A stretch of 37,851 nucleotides of DNA from Actinomadura opuntiae (lineage in GTDB: Bacteria > Actinomycetota > Actinomycetes > Streptosporangiales > Streptosporangiaceae): NCBI RefSeq assembly GCF_030283205.1, contig NZ_JASNWF010000042.1, positions 1-37,851 of the forward strand, in the 5' to 3' direction. The position numbers and the translations under genes were made by a program. Shown here one piece after another: positions 33,831 through 37,851 of the stretch. Within the stretch, counting starts at the first letter, position 1. Every line of letters begins with the position of its first letter. The notes under the pieces were generated by a model, which saw only the letters and a list, made by a program, of their open reading frames with translations, did not search any database and was not told the origin of the DNA.

Positions 33831-34811
33831 ATGCGTTGCGTGATCGTGGACAAGGCCATCTACGCCGGCGGCGTCCGCAGCGACATCGACGGCGACATCA
33901 GCGACGCCTTCGACCTCGCGCGCGCCAACGGCGACTGCTTCCTGTGGATCGGCCTGTTCGAGCCCGACGAGCAGGAGTTCGAGCTCGTCAAGGACGAGCT
34001 GCGGCTGCATCCGCTCGCCGCGGAGGACGCGGTGTCGGCGCACCAGCGGCCGAAGATGGAGCGCTACGGCGACACGCTGTTCGTGGTGCTGAAGACCCTC
34101 GCCTACATCGACGAGACCTCCGACATCGAGGTCGGCGAGATCATGGTGTTCCTCGGCGCCGACTTCGCGGTGACCGTCCGGCACGGGGCGGGGAACCCGC
34201 TCGGGCCCGTCCGCAAGCGGCTGGAGGACGACAAGGAGCTGCTCAAGCACGGCGCGACCGCCGTGCTGTACGCGGTGTGCGACGAGGTCGTCGACCGGTA
34301 CGGGCTCGTCGCGCACGAGGTCGAGGTGGACATCATCGGGCTGGAGCGGGCCGTGTTCGACCCGCGGGCCCGCGACGTGACCGCCGACATCTACTCGCTC
34401 AAGCGGGAGGTGCTGGAGTTCCGCACCGCCGAGGACCCCCTCGTCCCGGTGCTGCAGGAGATCGCCAAGGGGCGCGTCTCGGAGTGCGCCGGGACCCGCG
34501 AGTACTTCCGGGACGTGCTCGACCACCTGCTGCGGGTGGATGGGCAGGTCGACGCGCACAACGAGCTGCTCAACAGCGTGCTGAACGCGCATCTGGCGCT
34601 GCTCGGCAAGCAGCAGAACGAGGACATGCGCAAGATCTCCGCGTGGGCGGCCATCATCGCGGTGCCGACCGCGATCGCGGGGATCTACGGCATGAACTTC
34701 GCCCACATGCCCGAGCTGAAATGGTCGTGGGGCTACCCGGTGGTGCTGCTGGTGATGGCGGCGGTCTGCGTCCTGCTCTACCTCAGGCTCCGCAAGAGCG
34801 GCTGGCTCTAG
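33831..34811 (+). CDS. corA: CorA-family magnesium/cobalt transporter
   Basis: A homopentameric divalent-cation channel of the inner membrane. The 326-residue protein has a large cytoplasmic N-terminal domain (about 1-260) with long charged helices, and two C-terminal membrane helices. The selectivity motif GMN is at 287-289 (GIYGMNF), between helix 1 (WAAIIAVPTAIAGIYG) and helix 2 (YPVVLLVMAAVCVLLYL), and the short Lys/Arg end follows. ATG 33831 and GTG 33840 are both possible starts; neither has a clear Shine-Dalgarno sequence or TANNNT box, and I keep the ATG. It diverges from the phosphatase operon and converges with the next gene, 18 nt away. Confidence 0.92.
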   Translation: MRCVIVDKAIYAGGVRSDIDGDISDAFDLARANGDCFLWIGLFEPDEQEFELVKDELRLHPLAAEDAVSAHQRPKMERYGDTLFVVLKTLAYIDETSDIEVGEIMVFLGADFAVTVRHGAGNPLGPVRKRLEDDKELLKHGATAVLYAVCDEVVDRYGLVAHEVEVDIIGLERAVFDPRARDVTADIYSLKREVLEFRTAEDPLVPVLQEIAKGRVSECAGTREYFRDVLDHLLRVDGQVDAHNELLNSVLNAHLALLGKQQNEDMRKISAWAAIIAVPTAIAGIYGMNFAHMPELKWSWGYPVVLLVMAAVCVLLYLRLRKSGWL

Positions 34812-34829
34812 CGGGAGACCGCATGAGGG

Positions 34830-35483
34830 TCACGGGCCGTCCGGGCCGGGCTTCCTGACGGAGACGGGCTCGGGCGGCGGTGGCGCGGCCAGCAGCACCG
34901 CCCACAGGTGCGACTCGGCGCCGTTCGACTCCAGCCGGCGGCGCAGCCGCTCGACCCCGGCCGTGGTGGGCAGCGCCAGCCACAGCAGCAGCGGGTAGCC
35001 GACGGCGAACCCGGCGACGAACACCACCTCGGCGTGCCCGAACATCGCCAGCGGCAGGCCCAGCAGGATCACGCCCTCGGCGAGGGCGAACCGCAGCAGC
35101 ACGCCCTGCCGGAACTGCACCAGCGCGAGCCGCGCCGCCGCGGCGGGCGGGGCGCCCGGTGCCATCGGCTGCGGGGCGCGCGGCCCCGCCAGCGCCGCGA
35201 CCGCCGCGGCCAGCAGCAGCGGCGCGTAGATCCACGGCGGGGCGTCCCCGGCCGCCCCGTTCCGGTTGTCGACGATCAGCGGGGTCAGCGCCAGGATCAG
35301 CAGCGGCGCGCCGACCAGCACCAGCATCATCAGGCGCATCCGGCCCAGCACCGTCGCGTCCCGCAGCGAGGCGAGGTAGCCCGGGTCGTCGCCGGGGCCG
35401 GCGCCGAACACCGGGCCGGCGGAGGGCCCGCCGGCGCCCTGCGGCGCCTCAGGCGAGTGCATCGAGAACGGGGCTGGGGCCAT
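34830..35483 (-). CDS. membrane protein of unknown function
   Basis: 217 residues. A Pro/Gly-rich N-terminus (about 1-45) precedes four hydrophobic segments: LMMLVLVGAPLLILALTPLI, WIYAPLLLAAAVAALAG, FALAEGVILLGLPLAMFG and VVFVAGFAVGYPLLLWLALP. A basic, Pro-rich end follows. I do not recognise a family. The ATG at 35483 is supported by TAAAGT (35492-35497, minus) 8 nt upstream; ATG 35462 is an alternative. It is downstream of uppP on the same strand but appears to have its own promoter. Confidence 0.75.
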   Translation of the reverse strand: MAPAPFSMHSPEAPQGAGGPSAGPVFGAGPGDDPGYLASLRDATVLGRMRLMMLVLVGAPLLILALTPLIVDNRNGAAGDAPPWIYAPLLLAAAVAALAGPRAPQPMAPGAPPAAAARLALVQFRQGVLLRFALAEGVILLGLPLAMFGHAEVVFVAGFAVGYPLLLWLALPTTAGVERLRRRLESNGAESHLWAVLLAAPPPPEPVSVRKPGPDGP

Positions 35484-35491
35484 GGCCCGGC

Positions 35492-35497
35492 ACTTTA
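35492..35497 (-). promoter_or_regulatory. -10 box of leaderless membrane-protein promoter
   Basis: TAAAGT on the minus strand ends 8 nt before the ATG at 35483. Confidence 0.45.
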
Positions 35498-35542
35498 GCC
35501 CGGCGGCGACCCGCCGGAACAGATCCCACCAGGATCTTCACG

Positions 35543-35575
35543 CCCGTCCGGCCACAGGCGCAACGCGCGGACGGG
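35543..35575 (-). terminator. possible terminator after uppP
   Basis: CCCGTCCG (35543-35550) pairs with CGGACGGG (35568-35575) around a 17-nt loop, 12 nt past the uppP stop. A second small stem AGATCC/GGATCT is at 35521-35537. Confidence 0.45.
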
Positions 35576-35587
35576 GCCGGCGGCGGC

Positions 35588-36406
35588 TCAGGTCGCGGAG
35601 ATCGCGCCGGCCGCGAGCAGGCCGAGCAGGACGCCGCCGAGCGCCACCCGGTAGAACACGAACACGTTCGTGGAGTGCCGGGTGAGGAACTTCAGCAGCC
35701 AGGCGATGCAGGCGTAGCCGACCGCGAACGACACCACGGTCGCGATCGCGGTCGGGACGACCTGCAGCGACCCGTCGAACGCCTTGCGCAGCTCGAACAG
35801 CCCCGACAGCACCACCGCCGGGATCGACAGCAGGAAGGAGTACCGGGCGGAGGCCTCGCGGGTGTAGCCGAGGAACAGCGCGCCGGTCATCGTCGACCCC
35901 GACCGCGACGAGCCGGGGATCAGCGCGAGCGCCTGGAACCCGCCGATGATCAGGCCGTCGCGCATGTTCAGGTCGGCGACCTCCCGCTTGCCGATGCCGG
36001 CCCACTCGGCGACCATCAGCAGCAGCCCGAGGACGATCAGCGAGGAGGCGTTCAGCCACAGGTTGCGGGCGCCGTTCTCGATGAACCCGTTGAGCGCCAG
36101 GCCGACGACCGCGACCGGCACGGTGCCGAGGCCGATGTACCAGCCGAGCCGGGCGTCCTGGTGCGGGCGCAGGTCCGGCGTCCACAGGCTCTTGGTCCAC
36201 GTCGTCAGGATGCGCACCAGGTCGCGCCAGAAGTAGATGACGACGGCGGCCATGGTGCCGAGCTGGATGACGGCGGTGAACGCGGCGCCGGGGTCCTTCC
36301 AGCCGAGCAGTTTCGGCACGATCAGCAGATGGCCGGAGCTGGAGATCGGCAGGAACTCGGTGAGCCCCTGGACGACCCCGAGCACGGTCGCTTCCACGAC
36401 GTTCAC
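35588..36406 (-). CDS. uppP: Undecaprenyl-diphosphatase UppP (BacA)
   Basis: Dephosphorylates undecaprenyl pyrophosphate to recycle the lipid carrier for peptidoglycan; overexpression is known to raise bacitracin resistance in other species. The 272-residue protein has about eight membrane helices. The two active-site motifs are present: GLTEFLPISSSGHL near the start (Glu17) and PGSSRSGSTMTG in the middle, with the catalytic Arg. GTG 36406 follows GGAGGGAA on the minus strand (about 36418-36425). Residues before it in the longer frame are Gly/Arg-rich and not family-like. A TACGCT box at 36466-36471 could be its -10 with a leader of about 55 nt. Confidence 0.94.
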   Translation of the reverse strand: MNVVEATVLGVVQGLTEFLPISSSGHLLIVPKLLGWKDPGAAFTAVIQLGTMAAVVIYFWRDLVRILTTWTKSLWTPDLRPHQDARLGWYIGLGTVPVAVVGLALNGFIENGARNLWLNASSLIVLGLLLMVAEWAGIGKREVADLNMRDGLIIGGFQALALIPGSSRSGSTMTGALFLGYTREASARYSFLLSIPAVVLSGLFELRKAFDGSLQVVPTAIATVVSFAVGYACIAWLLKFLTRHSTNVFVFYRVALGGVLLGLLAAGAISAT

Positions 36407-36594
36407 GAGCGGCGGGTTCCCTCCGAATGCGAGATCGGCCACGGCGCCCGATCCCCGGTGAAGCGTATCGGCCGCCCGCCCCGGTCCCGTTCCGGGGGCC
36501 GCCGCCGCCCCGCCTGCAGGCCGTCCCACCAGGGCGAACCCCGTTTTCCATCACCGGGGAGACAGGGCATGCTCATGTTCCGGTCACCTTCCGT

Positions 36595-36624
36595 CCACCC
36601 GCCGCCGGATCCGCCGCCGGGTGG
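36595..36624. promoter_or_regulatory. 30-bp dyad upstream of aldo/keto reductase
   Basis: CCACCCG (36595-36601) and CGGGTGG (36618-36624) are symmetrical around a central GGATCC (36607-36612), all sharing one axis. It lies about 42 bp before the TACATT -10 of the reductase, so it may be an operator. The 274-bp gap between uppP and the reductase holds nothing else I recognise. Confidence 0.4.
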
Positions 36625-36666
36625 GCGCGGACGGCGGCGGCACGGTGGGGCGACGACGATCACCGC

Positions 36667-36672
36667 TACATT
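36667..36672 (+). promoter_or_regulatory. -10 box of leaderless aldo/keto reductase promoter
   Basis: TACATT ends 8 nt before the ATG at 36681; no Shine-Dalgarno sequence is present. Confidence 0.5.
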
Positions 36673-36680
36673 GACCGCCT

Positions 36681-37634
36681 ATGAAGGAGCGTCACCTCGG
36701 GCGGAGCGGGCTGCTGGTGTCCCGGCTGGGCCTCGGCACCATGACCTGGGGCCAGGACACCGCGCCGGACGAGGCGGCGGCGCAGCTCGTGGCGTTCGCG
36801 GAGGCCGGCGGCACGCTCGTGGACACCGCCGACGTCTACAACGACGGCGACAGCGAGCGGATCCTCGGGGCCCTGCTGCGCGAGGTCGTCGACCGCGACG
36901 CCTTCGTCATCGCCACCAAGGCGGCGATCCGCCCGAACGGCCGCTACGACGGCTCCCGGCGGCACCTGCTGCGCGCCCTGGACGCCTCGCTGGACCGGAT
37001 GGACCTCGACCACGTCGACCTGTGGCAGCTGCACGTCTACGACCCGGCGACGCCGCTGGAGGAGACCCTGTCGGCGCTGGACGAGGCGGTCTCCTCCGGG
37101 CGGGCCCGCTACGTCGGGGTGTCCAACTACGCGGGCTGGCAGATCTCCAAGGCCGCCGCGTGGCAGCGCGCCTGGCCGGGCCGCGCCCCGATCGTGTCGG
37201 CGCAGCTGGAGTACTCGCTGCTGAGCCGCGACATCGAGCGGGAGGTGGTGCCGGCCGCGCTGGACGCCGGGGCCGGGCTGCTGCCTTTCTCGCCGCTCGG
37301 CCGGGGCGTGCTCACCGGCAAGTACCGCACCGGCATCCCCGCCGGGTCGCGCGCCGCCGCGCCGCGCTTCGCCGACTTCGTCCAGCCCTACCTGGACGAG
37401 GAGTGCGCGCGGATCGTGGAGTCGGTGGTGACTGCGGCCGAGGGCCTCGGCGCGTCGCCGCTCGGCGTGGCGCTGGCCTGGGTCCGGGACCGTCCGGGGG
37501 TGGCGGCGCCGATCGTCGGCGCGCGGACCGCGGCGCAGCTGGAGGCCATCCTGGACAGCGAGGAGCTGACGCTGCCGAACGAGATCCGCGCCGCTCTGGA
37601 CGACGTCTCCGACATGTCCCCGGCCCATCCGTGA
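36681..37634 (+). CDS. Aldo/keto reductase (NADP-dependent oxidoreductase)
   Basis: A cytoplasmic TIM-barrel oxidoreductase, probably NADPH-dependent, of the AKR superfamily in its 'potassium-channel beta/YajO-like' branch. In the 317-residue protein the catalytic tetrad is complete: Asp48 and Tyr53 in DTADVY, Lys80 in VIATK and His118 in LWQLHVYD. YVGVSNYAGWQ, the SPLGRGVLTGKY loop, which contacts the cofactor, and PIVGARTAAQLE, the phosphate-binding end, are all present. The ATG is fixed by the TACATT -10 box. Substrate not predictable. The next gene begins 70 nt later. Confidence 0.94.
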   Translation: MKERHLGRSGLLVSRLGLGTMTWGQDTAPDEAAAQLVAFAEAGGTLVDTADVYNDGDSERILGALLREVVDRDAFVIATKAAIRPNGRYDGSRRHLLRALDASLDRMDLDHVDLWQLHVYDPATPLEETLSALDEAVSSGRARYVGVSNYAGWQISKAAAWQRAWPGRAPIVSAQLEYSLLSRDIEREVVPAALDAGAGLLPFSPLGRGVLTGKYRTGIPAGSRAAAPRFADFVQPYLDEECARIVESVVTAAEGLGASPLGVALAWVRDRPGVAAPIVGARTAAQLEAILDSEELTLPNEIRAALDDVSDMSPAHP

Positions 37635-37704
37635 CCGGGGAGGCCGTCCGTGGCACGCTCGGGACGGTCCACGCCAACCGTGAGAGAGCCGCGACGGGAA
37701 GCCC

Positions 37705-37851
37705 GTGACCGACACCCCGCCTGACACCCCGACCGACACCGACTCCCCGGACGCCGGACGCCCGGCCGAGTCCCCGCAGGAGCGCGCCGCCCGCGCCGCC
37801 GAGGCGCTGCGCGCGGCCGAGGCCGCCGGGGCCCGCGCCGCCGAGGCCGCC
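37705..37851 (+). CDS. N-terminal fragment of an Ala-rich protein, cut by window end
   Basis: The frame from GTG 37705 stays open to the last base (49 codons). It starts with a Thr/Pro/Asp-rich stretch (TDTPPDTPTDTDSPDAG) and continues as a probable helix of Ala/Glu/Arg (ERAARAAEALRAAEAAG). A GGGAAG site is 4 nt before the start. No domain is visible in this part, so no product is named. It follows the aldo/keto reductase at 70 nt and may be co-transcribed. Confidence 0.65.
   Translation, partial: MTDTPPDTPTDTDSPDAGRPAESPQERAARAAEALRAAEAAGARAAEAA

Overview
The window is chromosomal DNA of a very high-GC actinomycete. The gene set points to a filamentous actinobacterium of the Streptomyces/Thermomonosporaceae type: a mycothiol ligase (mshC), a PAC2 protein, DUF3090, an SCO1664-type kinase-like protein, an MSMEG_4193-type phosphatase, GTG starts, and no operon of foreign composition. 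I cannot fix the genus from sequence alone. No tRNA, rRNA, CRISPR array, transposase or phage gene was seen.

Layout. (1) 1-5.7 kb: trmI, a Rip3-like site-2 protease with CBS domains and a small RecB-family nuclease, then a NarL-type sensor kinase/response regulator pair. trmI commonly sits beside the Pup-proteasome genes, which may lie just left of the window. (2) 6.0-9.3 kb: a MacB-type ABC ATPase and an 832-residue FtsX-like permease, probably controlled by the two-component pair; a strong bidirectional terminator closes the block. (3) 9.5-15.7 kb (minus strand): oligopeptide/nickel-type ABC importer operon 1 in the order oppC-oppA-oppB-oppD-oppF, with a palindrome typical of HutC/DasR-type GntR regulators upstream. 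(4) 16.1-21.0 kb (minus): a small membrane protein, a HAD phosphatase and cobalamin-dependent methionine synthase metH. (5) 21.2-24.2 kb: a universal stress protein, a PAC2 protein, a one-helix microprotein and mshC. (6) 24.3-30.4 kb (minus): importer operon 2 in the order oppA-oppD-oppF-oppC-oppB. (7) 30.5-33.8 kb (minus): an NRDE/TANGO2-like protein, then a phosphatase / DUF3090 / kinase-like operon. (8) 33.8-37.85 kb: a CorA-type transporter, a membrane protein, uppP, an aldo/keto reductase, and the start of an Ala-rich protein cut by the window edge.

How it works together: much of the window is conserved actinobacterial housekeeping (tRNA modification, methionine and mycothiol synthesis, envelope lipid recycling). 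Two complete peptide importers and a two-component-controlled exporter sit among these genes. At least ten genes have a TANNNT -10 box 6-8 nt before the start codon, which implies many leaderless mRNAs. Both importer operons carry a perfect stem-loop directly after the binding-protein gene, as expected if the binding protein is made in excess of the membrane parts.

The most interesting signals are the DasR/HutC-like operator, the paired post-oppA hairpins, the kinase/DUF3090/phosphatase operon of unknown substrate, the two dyads before the exporter, the hairpin-dense spacer at 31.44-31.60 kb, and a strand-independent G excess over the first 5.7 kb.
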